Positions 43,488 through 52,151 of a stretch of 64,000 bases of DNA are shown here, one piece after another. The notes beneath the pieces are model-generated. The model was not told the origin of the DNA, ran no database searches, and saw only the letters and a program-made list of their open reading frames with translations. Made by a program: the position numbers and the translations under genes. The DNA comes from Lactococcus allomyrinae (lineage in GTDB: Bacteria > Bacillota > Bacilli > Lactobacillales > Streptococcaceae): the NCBI RefSeq assembly GCF_003627095.1, contig NZ_CP032627.1, positions 2,418,001-2,482,000 of the forward strand. The letters are read 5' to 3'. The first letter of the stretch is position 1; each line of letters begins with the position of its first letter.

Positions 43488-44302
43488 GAAAAATAACTAC
43501 AGGACTTGCTTACGCTTTCTTATTGGTCATGTCGCTCATCACGTTATTTCCCTTTGTTTATATGATTTTGACAGGCTTGATGACACATCAAGAAACGGTG
43601 CAAATGCCACCTACATTGATTCCACATCATTTACAGTTCTCAAACTATGTAGAAGTTTTCAAAGAAATTCCATTTTTACGTTATTTCGTCAATACACTCT
43701 TTGTGTCAGTCATAACGACGATTGCAACGTTGATTACTTGTACTTTAGCTGCTTTTGCTCTGACGAGTTTACAGTTTAGGTTCAAAAAACTGATTTTTAC
43801 CATCATGGTTGGACTTTTGATGGTTCCTTATGAGTCTATTATTTTTACGAATTATAATACGATTGCCAATCTTGGACTACTTAATACTTATGCAGCATTG
43901 ATTGTGCCGTTTTTGACGAGTATTTTCTATATTTACTTCCTCAATAACTATATGAAAGCGATGCCTGATAGCATTTATAAGGCAGCAAAAGTCGATGGTG
44001 CAAGTGATATGGAGTATATTTGGCGAGTGTTGGTGCCAATGGTACGACCAGCTTTAGTTACTGTGGGTATTCTGACTTTTATCATGAGTTGGAATTCATT
44101 CCTCTGGCCTCTGCTTGTCACGAACAACGATAATATGCGGCTCTTGAATAATGGATTGGCTGCTTTTGAAACAGAATCGGGAGCGCAAACGCAGTTACAA
44201 ATGGCGGCAGCAACGATGACTGTCGTGCCAGTGTTGATTATTTATTTTGTTTTCCGAAAAGAAATTATTAAAGGAGTGTCAAATAATGGAACAAAAGGAT
44301 AA
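43484..44302 (+). CDS. ABC importer permease (UgpE-like)
   Basis: 272 residues, six helices and the EAA loop YKAAKVDGASDMEYIWRVLVPM. Partner of the preceding permease. Overlaps both neighbours, so translation is coupled. Confidence 0.93.
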   Translation: MRKITTGLAYAFLLVMSLITLFPFVYMILTGLMTHQETVQMPPTLIPHHLQFSNYVEVFKEIPFLRYFVNTLFVSVITTIATLITCTLAAFALTSLQFRFKKLIFTIMVGLLMVPYESIIFTNYNTIANLGLLNTYAALIVPFLTSIFYIYFLNNYMKAMPDSIYKAAKVDGASDMEYIWRVLVPMVRPALVTVGILTFIMSWNSFLWPLLVTNNDNMRLLNNGLAAFETESGAQTQLQMAAATMTVVPVLIIYFVFRKEIIKGVSNNGTKG

Positions 44303-45578
44303 AGTTGAAATTACTTTTCATGCAGGAGTTTTGACCATTGGCGGGACAGTTGTTGAAGTGGCTTACAAGGATGCGCATCTCTTTTTTGACTTTGGAACGG
44401 AGTTTCGGCCAGAGCTGGATTTGCCTGACGATAAGTTAGAGACACTTCTTTTGCATCAGTTGATTCCTGATTTGGAGGGACTTTATGATGAACGCTTGAA
44501 TCACGTTTATCAAGGAGAAAGCGTTCGTCAGTTTAAACATACGGCAGTTTTTATCTCACATGCGCATTTGGATCATACGCGCATGATTAATTATCTTGAC
44601 CCCTCTATCCCAATGTATGCTCTGGAAGCTACGGCATCAGTTGTTCCAGCACTTAATAAAAACGGTGATTTCTTAATTCCATCACCTTTTGAAGCTCAAA
44701 ACTTTACGAGAGAGATGACTGGTTTAAAACCTTATAGTAAGATTCAACTTGGTGAGATAGAAGTTGAGATTGCCCCAGTAGACCATGATGCTTACGGTGC
44801 AGCAGGCTTGATTATTCGCGTAGCTGGGAAAAAAATTGCCTATACAGGAGATTTAAGACTTCATGGCTACGACCCGCAAGATACTGTGGAATTTTGTAAA
44901 CGCGCTTTTCGTGCGGATGCATTGATTATGGAGGGAGTATCCATCAGCTTTCCTGAGCGAGAACATGATGATGAAGCAATAGAAATTCAATCTGAACAAG
45001 ATTTGATGACGCAAATGGTAAAATTAATCAATGAAAATCCAAAGCGTCAATTGACTTTTAATGGTTATCCAGCTAATCTGAAACGTTTTAGCCAAATTGT
45101 GAAACAATCACCACGAGAAGTGGTGCTAAATAGCGAAATGGCAACACTTTTGTTCGAGGTTTTTGGGCAAAAAGTACATTATTATACTGACGAAAATACG
45201 GTCAGTACTGACAAACTTGACCCTCAACTTGAAGTACCTTATCAGGAGCTTCTTGATGATGATGAACATTATTTTTGGCAAGTCACCGCTCATTTTGAGC
45301 AGTTACAAAAAGGCGGATTATATATCCATTCGGATGCAACACCACTTGGAGATTTTGACCCCGCTTATGCCAAATTCCTTGCGCTACTTGCTGAGTTGGA
45401 CGTTACTTTTGTCCGCTTGGCTTGCTCTGGTCATGCAATACCAGATGATTTGGATAAAATCATCAGCATGATAGAGCCTCAACTTTTGCTTCCAATCCAT
45501 AGTTATCATCCAGAAAAATTGGAAAATCCCTATGGTCGAAGAATCTTGCCTACTCGCGGGCAAACTGTCGCTTTGTGA
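44286..45578 (+). CDS. metallo-beta-lactamase-fold hydrolase in the ABC operon
   Basis: 430 residues from the ATG at 44286 with GGAG upstream, overlapping the permease by 17 bases. The zinc motif HAHLDH spans residues 92-97, with a second His/Asp set in APVDHDAYGAAG and YTGDLRLHG, and SGHAIPDD and PIHSYHPE further on. It is similar in design to RNase J/beta-CASP or phosphodiesterase enzymes but lacks RNase J features. Its place between the permeases and the binding protein suggests it acts on the imported compound, perhaps a phosphodiester. Activity unproven. Confidence 0.8.
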   Translation: MEQKDKVEITFHAGVLTIGGTVVEVAYKDAHLFFDFGTEFRPELDLPDDKLETLLLHQLIPDLEGLYDERLNHVYQGESVRQFKHTAVFISHAHLDHTRMINYLDPSIPMYALEATASVVPALNKNGDFLIPSPFEAQNFTREMTGLKPYSKIQLGEIEVEIAPVDHDAYGAAGLIIRVAGKKIAYTGDLRLHGYDPQDTVEFCKRAFRADALIMEGVSISFPEREHDDEAIEIQSEQDLMTQMVKLINENPKRQLTFNGYPANLKRFSQIVKQSPREVVLNSEMATLLFEVFGQKVHYYTDENTVSTDKLDPQLEVPYQELLDDDEHYFWQVTAHFEQLQKGGLYIHSDATPLGDFDPAYAKFLALLAELDVTFVRLACSGHAIPDDLDKIISMIEPQLLLPIHSYHPEKLENPYGRRILPTRGQTVAL

Positions 45579-45777
45579 GCTTTGCTCACTTGTTGTATTT
45601 GTTTATCTCTAAATTGTAAAAAGTTAGGTGTTAAACAGTATTAGTAAAGATGTTTTAAAGTTTATTTGATTTTGCAGGTCTGTTCAAATATCAGCTTTAA
45701 AACATGACTCATTTTGTTGTGTTATCAGCTCTTTATAGTTGATGACAAAAATATTTTTATTGGAGTTAGGAGACTCG

Positions 45778-47055
45778 ATGAAACTCAAAACCATTGGACT
45801 TGGTGTCCTTACACTTGCTGCTGTTACGACACTTGCTGCTTGCGGAAATAGTGCTTCTGCATCAAAAGATGCTTCAAAAAAAATTGAAACTTCGGTTGAC
45901 AAAAAGACAACCATTACTTTCTGGCACGCTATGACTGGAGCACAAGAAAAGGCACTCCAAAAATTGACTACTGATTTTGAAAAAGCAAACCCAAAAATCA
46001 CAGTCAAATTACAAAGTCAATCTTCTTATCCAGATTTGCAAGCAAAATTGACTTCAACGATGCAATCACCAAAGAATTTGCCTACCATCACGCAAGCTTA
46101 TCCAGGCTGGCTCTTGGATGCTTCTAAAAATAACATGCTTGTTGATTTGAAACCTTATCTTTCAAATAGCAAGATTGGAATTTCTGGTAACGAAGCGATT
46201 AAACCAGAACTTTTGAAGGGTGCACAATTTAGCGGTGTGCAATATGGCATTCCATTCAACAAGTCAACAGAAGTATTATTTTATAATGCTGATTTGCTCA
46301 AAAAATATGACCTCAAAGTTCCAACAACAATGACAGAACTCAAAGATGAGTCTAAAACAATCTATGAAAAATCAAATCACGAAGTTGTAGGGGCAGGATT
46401 TGACGCTTTGAATAACTACTACTCAACAGCGCTTAAAGATGCTGGTGAAGACTTTACATCGAAAACAGATTTTACAGGTCAAACTTCTAAAGATGCGATT
46501 GATTATTATTTCCAAGGTGTAAAATCAGGCTATTTCCGTATTGCTGGGTCTGATCAATACATGGATGGACCTTTTGACAATCAAAAAGTAGCGTTCTATA
46601 TTGGCTCATCTGCTGGTGAAAGTTTTGTCGCACAAGATGCAAAATTTAACTATGGTGTCGCCGCACGTCCTAGCAAATATGCGATTTCACAAGGGACAGA
46701 CATCTATATGTTTAGCCAAGCAAGTCAAGACCAACGTACAGCAGCTTATCTTTATGAAAAATTCTTGGCTAAGACAAGCTCAACAGTTTATTTTGCCAAT
46801 CAAACAGGCTATATTCCTGTAACTGAAGCTGGTATGAAAGATGCTGCTTATGTAGATAACAAGGATTCTAAAGTGCCTGCAGTTATCGCGGATGCTACAA
46901 AGAATCTTTTCACAACACCATTAGAACCAAACTCTGATGCTGCTTACACGCAATTGACAGCAACCATGCAAGCCATCTTGTCTAATCCTAAAGGCAATGA
47001 AAATGACTTGATTAAACAAGGGGCAGCCCAACTCAAAAATGCTTGGAATCAATAA
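45778..47055 (+). CDS. extracellular solute-binding lipoprotein (UgpB-like)
   Basis: 425 residues from the ATG at 45778 with AGGAG upstream. Lipoprotein signal with lipobox LAACG, mature start at the Cys. TITFWHAMTGAQEKALQKL and the later SGYFRIAGSDQYMDGPFDNQ fit group-1 solute-binding proteins close to UgpB (glycerol-3-phosphate or its diesters). It is the last gene of the importer operon and is followed by a family-B repeat and then a terminator. Confidence 0.9.
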   Translation: MKLKTIGLGVLTLAAVTTLAACGNSASASKDASKKIETSVDKKTTITFWHAMTGAQEKALQKLTTDFEKANPKITVKLQSQSSYPDLQAKLTSTMQSPKNLPTITQAYPGWLLDASKNNMLVDLKPYLSNSKIGISGNEAIKPELLKGAQFSGVQYGIPFNKSTEVLFYNADLLKKYDLKVPTTMTELKDESKTIYEKSNHEVVGAGFDALNNYYSTALKDAGEDFTSKTDFTGQTSKDAIDYYFQGVKSGYFRIAGSDQYMDGPFDNQKVAFYIGSSAGESFVAQDAKFNYGVAARPSKYAISQGTDIYMFSQASQDQRTAAYLYEKFLAKTSSTVYFANQTGYIPVTEAGMKDAAYVDNKDSKVPAVIADATKNLFTTPLEPNSDAAYTQLTATMQAILSNPKGNENDLIKQGAAQLKNAWNQ

Positions 47056-47077
47056 TTTTAATCTCAGTTTGATGAAG

Positions 47078-47400
47078 TCAAGACTTATTCATTGGGAGTT
47101 TTGACTCCCAATGAATTTAGGGTACAACCTCACATCTTCGATATGAGGTCACCCTGTCCCAGAAGCCTAAGTGCTAAAGCACTAACGCCCTAGGGCAGTC
47201 GGGCGAAATTCAAGGCTTGCCATTCCGACTAGGTGCTTTAGCACCGTAGCGAGGATGGACAGCGTAGCGAAGCGAAGATAGTGCTGCTTTACTCCGACCT
47301 AAAAGGTGGATTGCGATCGCGACTAGACGCTTTAGCGACGTAGCGAGCATCGACAACGTAGTCCGATAGGACGAAGATAGCACGCACTTGCTTTGATAAA
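47078..47400 (+). repeat. intergenic repeat, family B
   Basis: Starts GAAGTCAAGACTTATTCA at about 47081, just 25 bases after the binding-protein stop, and ends CACGCACTTGCTTTGATAAAA. Same blocks as 30.83-30.99 (inverted) and 40.25-40.72 kb. Short palindromes fill the centre. Confidence 0.8.
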
Positions 47401-47432
47401 ATAGCGGCCGATTTGCTGCTATTTTATTTTGT
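47395..47432 (+). terminator. terminator of the ABC operon
   Basis: AAAATAGC and GCTATTTT around a 12-base interior, then ATTTTG. It directly adjoins the end of the repeat. A CTGACAG/CTGTCAG group (47431-47460) lies next to it. Confidence 0.7.
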
Positions 47433-47484
47433 CAGCATACTGACAGAGTTCTGTCAGTACAATTTTTGAGAAAGAAAAGATAAA

Positions 47485-49041
47485 ATGATGAAAATTACGA
47501 TTTTAGAAACAAGCGATATGCACGGCTATATCTTGCCGACAAATTATACAGCGCGTGATATGGATTTACCTTTTTCGATGGCTAAAGCTCAAACAAAGAT
47601 GGAAGAACTTTCAAAAGGAGCAGATGGTCCTGTGATTAAGATTGAGAACGGTGATATTTTGCAGGGTTCTGCTTTAGCTTATTATCTCGCTAAACAGTGT
47701 AAAAATGGGATTTCTGAGTTGACTGCCGTGACGAATTCTTTTGGATATGATGTTGGTTTATTGGGTAATCATGAGTTTAACTATGGCATTGATTATTTGA
47801 AAAGTTACATTGACCGAGCAGATTATCCTATTCTGACCGCAAATGTATTTGATGAATTTGGAAATTTAGCATTTGGTCCTGCTTATAAAATTATTGAGAA
47901 AAATGGTATAAAAATTGCTGTGTTAGGACTTTTGACGCAGTTTATTCCGCATTGGGAACAACCTGAGATTATTAAAGGATTGACTTTTAAATCGGTTGTT
48001 GAAGTGGCAAAAACGTTACTTCCTAAACTCCGCGAACTTGCTGACATCACGGTCGTTGCTTATCATGGCGGTTTTGAGCGTGACTTAGAGACAGGCTTGC
48101 CATCAGAGGCGCTGACAGGAGAAAATGAAGGCTATCAGTTACTGACAGAATGTGGTCAGTGGATTGATGCACTTGTCAGTGGCCATCAGCATCGAAAAAT
48201 TGCTCAAAACGTGCTTGGCATACCTGTTGTTCAGCCGGGCTATCGTGGAGAAACTGTAGGTGAAATCACATTAGAATTTGACGAAAAAACAAGAAAAGTG
48301 ACGACTTCAACAGCGCAGTTGCACGAAACAGGAACTTCAAAAATTAGCTCTAAAATCCAAAAATTAATTTCAGAAACTCATGAAGCAGCAGAAGATTGGC
48401 TCGACACTCCAATGGGAAAAATTTCGGGAAATATGACGATTAGCCAGCCATCAGAAGCGCGAATTCATGAGCATCCCTACATCGAATTTGTCAATAAAGT
48501 ACAGATGGAAGCGACAGGTTGCAAGATTTCTGGGACTTCGCTTTTCAATAATGAAGCGAAAGGTTTCGGTCAAATCGTGACGATGCGGGATATTTTGACC
48601 AATTACATTTATCCCAATACACTTGCTGTCTTGCGCGTGACGGGTCAGGATTTGAAGGCGGCACTTGAACATACGGCAGAACACCTTGAGCTTGATGCTT
48701 CGGGAGATATTATTTTCAGCCCACGTTTTATTGAGCCTAAACCCCAGTATTATAATTATGATATGTATGAAGGAATTGATTACACGATTGACCTGAAAAA
48801 GCCTGTTGGTTCAAGAATTACACGACTTGAAATTGATGGAAAATCTGTCAGTGCTGACGAACTTTTAGAGATTGTCGTCAATCAGTATCGCGCAGTGGGC
48901 GGGGGAAATTATGAGATGTTTTCCGCTGACAAGATTATCAGTGAAATCACAGTAGATATGACAGAGCTGATTGCTGATTATCTCAAAGCACACCCAGTTG
49001 TTGAGGCGACAGCCAATCATAATTTTGAAGTTTTGAAATAA
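47485..49041 (+). CDS. 5'-nucleotidase/2',3'-cyclic phosphodiesterase-like metallophosphatase
   Basis: 518 residues with no signal peptide, so cytosolic. N-terminal calcineurin-type domain: TSDMHGY (D11, H13), ENGDILQGS, LGNHEFNYG and SGHQHR. C-terminal 5'-nucleotidase domain with GGGNYEMF. UshA/YunD family, which removes phosphate from nucleotides or diesters. It follows the glycerol-phosphate-type importer and could use its product. SVSADE is encoded by a CTGTCAG/CTGACG site. Functional link is inference. Confidence 0.88.
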   Translation: MMKITILETSDMHGYILPTNYTARDMDLPFSMAKAQTKMEELSKGADGPVIKIENGDILQGSALAYYLAKQCKNGISELTAVTNSFGYDVGLLGNHEFNYGIDYLKSYIDRADYPILTANVFDEFGNLAFGPAYKIIEKNGIKIAVLGLLTQFIPHWEQPEIIKGLTFKSVVEVAKTLLPKLRELADITVVAYHGGFERDLETGLPSEALTGENEGYQLLTECGQWIDALVSGHQHRKIAQNVLGIPVVQPGYRGETVGEITLEFDEKTRKVTTSTAQLHETGTSKISSKIQKLISETHEAAEDWLDTPMGKISGNMTISQPSEARIHEHPYIEFVNKVQMEATGCKISGTSLFNNEAKGFGQIVTMRDILTNYIYPNTLAVLRVTGQDLKAALEHTAEHLELDASGDIIFSPRFIEPKPQYYNYDMYEGIDYTIDLKKPVGSRITRLEIDGKSVSADELLEIVVNQYRAVGGGNYEMFSADKIISEITVDMTELIADYLKAHPVVEATANHNFEVLK

Positions 49042-49198
49042 AGAAAAGTTCCGTAAAAAAACAGCAACTTTCCACAACTTTATAAAGCTTGTAACAGATA
49101 TAATCCGTAATTAAAAGAACATTTCGTAGCAAATGAATGTTTAATCTAATGCAAACTCTGATGTTTAACCAAACCTTTAAAAATCAAGCAGTATTAGA

Positions 49199-49223
49199 AA
49201 TTTTCAAACAATTTTGTTATAAT
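49199..49223 (+). promoter_or_regulatory. CodY-like box and -10 region of pepN
   Basis: AATTTTCAAACAATT (49199-49213) matches the 15-base CodY box AATTTTCWGAAAATT with 2 mismatches. TATAAT (49218-49223) follows directly. CodY control of pepN is known in L. lactis. The -35 is not clear. Confidence 0.6.
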
Positions 49224-49241
49224 AAAGAAAATTGTTTTTTC

Positions 49242-49298
49242 AAAGGAGGGCAGTAAATTCCGTCAGTATACTGACAGAATTTATAAACAAAAAATATG
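49242..49298 (+). promoter_or_regulatory. ribosome binding site of pepN separated from the ATG by a heptamer palindrome
   Basis: A strong AAAGGAGGG (49242-49250) lies about 45 bases before the ATG at 49296, far beyond normal spacing. Between them sits the palindrome CCGTCAGTATACTGACAG (49260-49277). The 9 bases GGCAGTAAA occur just after the Shine-Dalgarno (49249) and again at the gene start (ATGGCAGTAAAACG). Folding of the palindrome could bring the site near the ATG. This looks like an insertion within the leader. Confidence 0.6.
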
Positions 49299-51836
49299 GC
49301 AGTAAAACGTTTAATTGAAACATTTATCCCAGAAAATTATAAAATCTTCTTGGACATTGACCGTATATCAAAAACATTCAAAGGGCAAGTTGCCATCAAA
49401 GGTGAAGCGCTAAGTGATGTAATTTATTTCCATGCAAAAGATTTAAATATCAAATCTGTCAAAGCTTTTAGCGTAGAAACAAACTTTATCAATGATTATG
49501 ACAATGAAGAAATCGTTGTACCTGTTGGAGCAAAAGGACCTGTTACAGTATCATTTGAATATGAAGCAAAATTAACAGACAATATGATGGGGATTTATCC
49601 TTCATATTATGAAGTAAATGGCGAAAAGAAAATGCTTATTGGTACACAGTTTGAAAGCCATTTTGCCCGTCAAGCTTTTCCATCTATTGATGAGCCAGAA
49701 GCAAAAGCTACGTTTGACCTTTCTGTCAAATTTGACGAAGAACCAGGCGATATCATCGTATCAAATATGCCAGAATTGCTTAATATTGAAGGGATTCACG
49801 TTTTTGAACGTACAGTACGCATGAGCTCTTATCTACTTGCCTTTGTCTTTGGAGATATGCAATACAAAAAAGGTAAGACAAAATCTGGTGTTGAAGTTGG
49901 GGCATTTTCAACTAAAGCACACAGCGCGGCAGCACTGGATTTCCCACTCGATATTGCGATTCGCTCAATTGAGTTTTACGAAGATTACTACAAAACACCA
50001 TATCCATTGCCACATAGTTGGCACATTGCTCTCCCTGACTTCTCAGCAGGTGCGATGGAGAACTGGGGATGTATCACTTATCGTGAAGTTTGTATGCTAG
50101 TCGACCCAGAAAATGCCACAGTTCAAAGTAAACAGTACGTGGCCACAGTTATTGCTCACGAATTAGCTCACCAATGGTTTGGTGACCTCGTTACAATGCA
50201 ATGGTGGGATGACCTCTGGCTCAATGAGTCTTTTGCTAACAATATGGAATACGTTGCAATCGATGCACTTCAACCAGAATGGAACGTTTGGGAATCATTC
50301 TCAATTTCTGAAGCAAGCATGGCATTGAACCGTGATGCGACAGATGGTGTTCAGTCTGTGCACGTTGATGTCAACCACCCAGATGAAATCGGAACCCTAT
50401 TTGACCCAGCGATTGTTTATGCCAAAGGCTCAAGATTGATGGTTATGCTCCGTAAGTGGCTTGGAGACGAAGACTTTGCTGCTGGACTTCATCTTTACTT
50501 TGAATCTCATAAATATGGGAATACAGTTGGAGATGACCTGTGGAATGCCTTATCTGAAACATCAGGTAAAGACGTTGCAGGATTCATGCACAGCTGGATT
50601 AATCAACCAGGCTATCCAGTAGTCACAGCTGAAGTAGTTGATGACACGCTCGTTTTAACTCAAAAACAATTCTTTGTTGGTGATGGAGTAGATGAAGGAC
50701 GTTTGTGGAATGTTCCTTTGAACACAAACTGGACAGGACTTCCTGATTTGCTTTCAACTGAAAAAGTTGAAATCGCAGGATTTGCAGCTCTGAAAGCCAA
50801 AAACTCAGGTAAAGCTCTGGTGCTTAACGATGCAAATATGGCACACTACATCATTGATTACAAAGGTGAGCTTTTGGAAGAACTCCTTGCAGAACTTTCA
50901 ACTCTTGAAAATGTAACAAAATTCCAAATTATCCAAGATCGTAAACTTTTAGCTAAAGCAGGTGTGATTTCATACGCAGATGTAGTAAATATTCTTCCAG
51001 CTTTTGTTAATGAAGAAAGCTACATCGTAAATACTGGACTTTCACAATTGATTAGCGAACTTGAGCTCTTTGTTGATGAAGAAACTGATACAGAAAAATC
51101 TTTTAAAACATTGGTTGGCAAACTTTTTGCAAAAAATTATGCACGACTTGGTTGGACAAAAGTAGATGGCGAATCAGCGGGAGATGAAACTCTCCGTGGA
51201 ATTGTACTCGCTAAGACATTGTTTGCTGAAAATAAAGAAGCTGTTGCAAAAGCAAGTGAAATCTTTAAGCAGCATGAAAATAATTTAGCAACAATCCCAG
51301 CGGATGTTCGTCCAATTGTTTTGAACAATGAAATCAAAACTTCAAACGCACCAACTCGAGTTCATGAATTTATGGATTTTTACGTAAAAACACCACTTCA
51401 AGAGCTTAAAAGAGAACTTGCAAATGCTGTCTCAAACATTAAAGATGAAGCTGCAGTAGCTGAATTACTTGAAAACTTTAAAGATGCAGAAATTGTGAAA
51501 CCACAAGATATTGCTTTTTCTTGGCTCTATCTCTTAAATAAAGATTTTGCGCAAGATGCAGCTTGGAAATGGGCAAAAGAAAATTGGGAATTTATCACAG
51601 CAAAACTTGGCGGTGATATGAGTTTTGACAAGTTCGTTATTTATCCAGGAAATGTTTTCAAAACACCAGCAAAACTGGCAGAATACAAAGCATTCTTTGA
51701 ACCAAAACTTGAAAATCCAGCATTGAAACGCTCAATCGAAATGGCAATCAAACAAATCGAAGCACGTGTTGCTTTGATTGAACATCAAAAATCATCAGTA
51801 GAGTCAGCGATTGTAGATTGTGCTGAAAAAATCTAA
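49296..51836 (+). CDS. pepN: aminopeptidase N (lysyl aminopeptidase)
   Basis: A cytosolic M1 zinc aminopeptidase of 846 residues that removes N-terminal amino acids from peptides taken up during growth on protein. GAMENWG at 252-258, and HELAHQWF with zinc ligands H288 and H292, catalytic E289, and E311 in NESFAN. Length equals lactococcal PepN. Alone in its transcription unit, with a CodY-like box and a terminator. The coding region is free of the CTGACAG heptamer. Confidence 0.97.
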   Translation: MAVKRLIETFIPENYKIFLDIDRISKTFKGQVAIKGEALSDVIYFHAKDLNIKSVKAFSVETNFINDYDNEEIVVPVGAKGPVTVSFEYEAKLTDNMMGIYPSYYEVNGEKKMLIGTQFESHFARQAFPSIDEPEAKATFDLSVKFDEEPGDIIVSNMPELLNIEGIHVFERTVRMSSYLLAFVFGDMQYKKGKTKSGVEVGAFSTKAHSAAALDFPLDIAIRSIEFYEDYYKTPYPLPHSWHIALPDFSAGAMENWGCITYREVCMLVDPENATVQSKQYVATVIAHELAHQWFGDLVTMQWWDDLWLNESFANNMEYVAIDALQPEWNVWESFSISEASMALNRDATDGVQSVHVDVNHPDEIGTLFDPAIVYAKGSRLMVMLRKWLGDEDFAAGLHLYFESHKYGNTVGDDLWNALSETSGKDVAGFMHSWINQPGYPVVTAEVVDDTLVLTQKQFFVGDGVDEGRLWNVPLNTNWTGLPDLLSTEKVEIAGFAALKAKNSGKALVLNDANMAHYIIDYKGELLEELLAELSTLENVTKFQIIQDRKLLAKAGVISYADVVNILPAFVNEESYIVNTGLSQLISELELFVDEETDTEKSFKTLVGKLFAKNYARLGWTKVDGESAGDETLRGIVLAKTLFAENKEAVAKASEIFKQHENNLATIPADVRPIVLNNEIKTSNAPTRVHEFMDFYVKTPLQELKRELANAVSNIKDEAAVAELLENFKDAEIVKPQDIAFSWLYLLNKDFAQDAAWKWAKENWEFITAKLGGDMSFDKFVIYPGNVFKTPAKLAEYKAFFEPKLENPALKRSIEMAIKQIEARVALIEHQKSSVESAIVDCAEKI

Positions 51837-51846
51837 TCCAAATATG

Positions 51847-51884
51847 AAAAACTTACTGATTATTTTTAATCAGTAAGTTTTTTT
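51847..51884 (+). terminator. terminator of pepN
   Basis: AAACTTACTGATT, loop ATTTTT, AATCAGTAAGTTTTTTT. Confidence 0.9.
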
Positions 51885-52093
51885 ATTCACTAAGATGGAG
51901 AAAATATATTTTTAAATCAAAAGCAATACGTAGTATTCTATATCGTAGCTTTGTAGCTATCTCAAACAGAATTTTTATTTTTTATAAAACAAGCGACGTC
52001 TCCCAAAATGTACTTATTTACAAAGGCGCAAGACTGCACAATAAATGATATACAAAGATTGACGAAATTAATCATTTTTTACACAACAAAGTC

Positions 52094-52122
52094 TGTATAT
52101 TCTGAATATTTTGTGCTATAAT
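52094..52122 (+). promoter_or_regulatory. gdhA promoter with CodY-like box
   Basis: TATATTCTGAATATT (52096-52110) differs from the CodY box AATTTTCWGAAAATT at 3 of 15 positions and is almost perfectly palindromic. It fills the spacer of a -10 TATAAT (52117-52122) with a poor -35 (TGTATA, 52094-52099). CodY binding would block the promoter. The rest of the 51885-52151 gap has no feature I can support. Confidence 0.55.
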
Positions 52123-52151
52123 AATAAAATGCAGAAAGGAAATACAGTACT

